Positions 5,819-5,853 of a stretch of DNA of 5,853 nt are shown piece by piece. The DNA comes from Acidicaldus organivorans (GTDB lineage Bacteria > Pseudomonadota > Alphaproteobacteria > Acetobacterales > Acetobacteraceae): the NCBI GenBank assembly GCA_000759655.1, contig KN174006.1, positions 1 to 5,853 of the forward strand, given 5' to 3'. The position numbers and the translations under genes are program-made. Under the pieces are notes generated by a model that saw only the letters and a list, made by a program, of their open reading frames with translations, was not told the origin of the DNA and searched no databases. Position 1 is the first letter of the stretch. Every line of letters begins with the position of its first letter.

Positions 5819-5853
5819 CTACCCAGCGCTGATCCATCCGGCCGGCACCGCTC
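5819..5853 (-). CDS. Possible C-terminal end of an upstream gene (perhaps the RND transporter)
   Basis: Reading leftward from the window edge, one frame runs with G/C-ending codons (last residues AVPAGWISAG) to a TAG at 5821-5819, 38 bp before the adaptor start. An RND transporter is expected immediately upstream of an adaptor/outer-membrane pair. Ten codons are too few for any family match, and the edge sequence may equally be non-coding. Confidence 0.25.
   Translation of the reverse strand, partial: AVPAGWISAG

Overview
The window is GC-rich (by eye about two thirds G+C, with strong G/C preference at third codon positions). It looks like a chromosomal segment of an alphaproteobacterium, most likely Rhodospirillales/Acetobacteraceae-like. 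The lineage is an inference from the phasin, a CTGC-N3-GCAG phasin operator, the base composition and the style of the efflux proteins. No marker gene in the window fixes it.

Layout, left to right. (1) A minus-strand gene (27-1271) encodes an exported penicillin-binding-protein-5-type D-alanyl-D-alanine carboxypeptidase with all three active-site motifs and an unusual His-rich tail. (2) A 436-bp, relatively AT-rich divergent intergenic region (1272-1707) holds short inverted repeats, a candidate sigma-70 promoter and a perfect 7-bp dyad matching the PhaR operator consensus. (3) A plus-strand phasin gene (1708-2223) encodes a polyhydroxyalkanoate granule-coat protein. It has a second strong internal ribosome binding site at 1834-1842 and a clear intrinsic terminator at 2280-2308. 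(4) Three minus-strand genes are read from right to left. They encode an RND-type periplasmic adaptor (4542-5780), a NodT-family outer-membrane efflux lipoprotein (3058-4545) and a class II aldolase-family protein resembling 3-oxo-tetronate 4-phosphate decarboxylase OtnC (2354-3001).

How the genes work together. The adaptor and outer-membrane factor overlap by ATGA and should be translationally coupled parts of one tripartite efflux pump. The inner-membrane RND transporter is absent and probably lies just beyond the right edge; 35 bp there could be its last codons. The otnC-like gene follows 56 bp after the outer-membrane factor, separated by a 9-bp perfect hairpin without a U-tract. It probably shares the transcript but has no obvious functional link to efflux. 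The phasin is probably regulated by PhaR according to carbon storage. The carboxypeptidase is a separate cell-wall gene.

Most of the window is conventional. The points worth a second look are the possible two-form phasin, the PhaR-type operator, the His-rich carboxypeptidase tail, and the lone decarboxylase behind an efflux operon with its intercistronic hairpin. I found no tRNA or rRNA gene, CRISPR array, insertion sequence or attachment site. I see no convincing evidence for a wholly new system.
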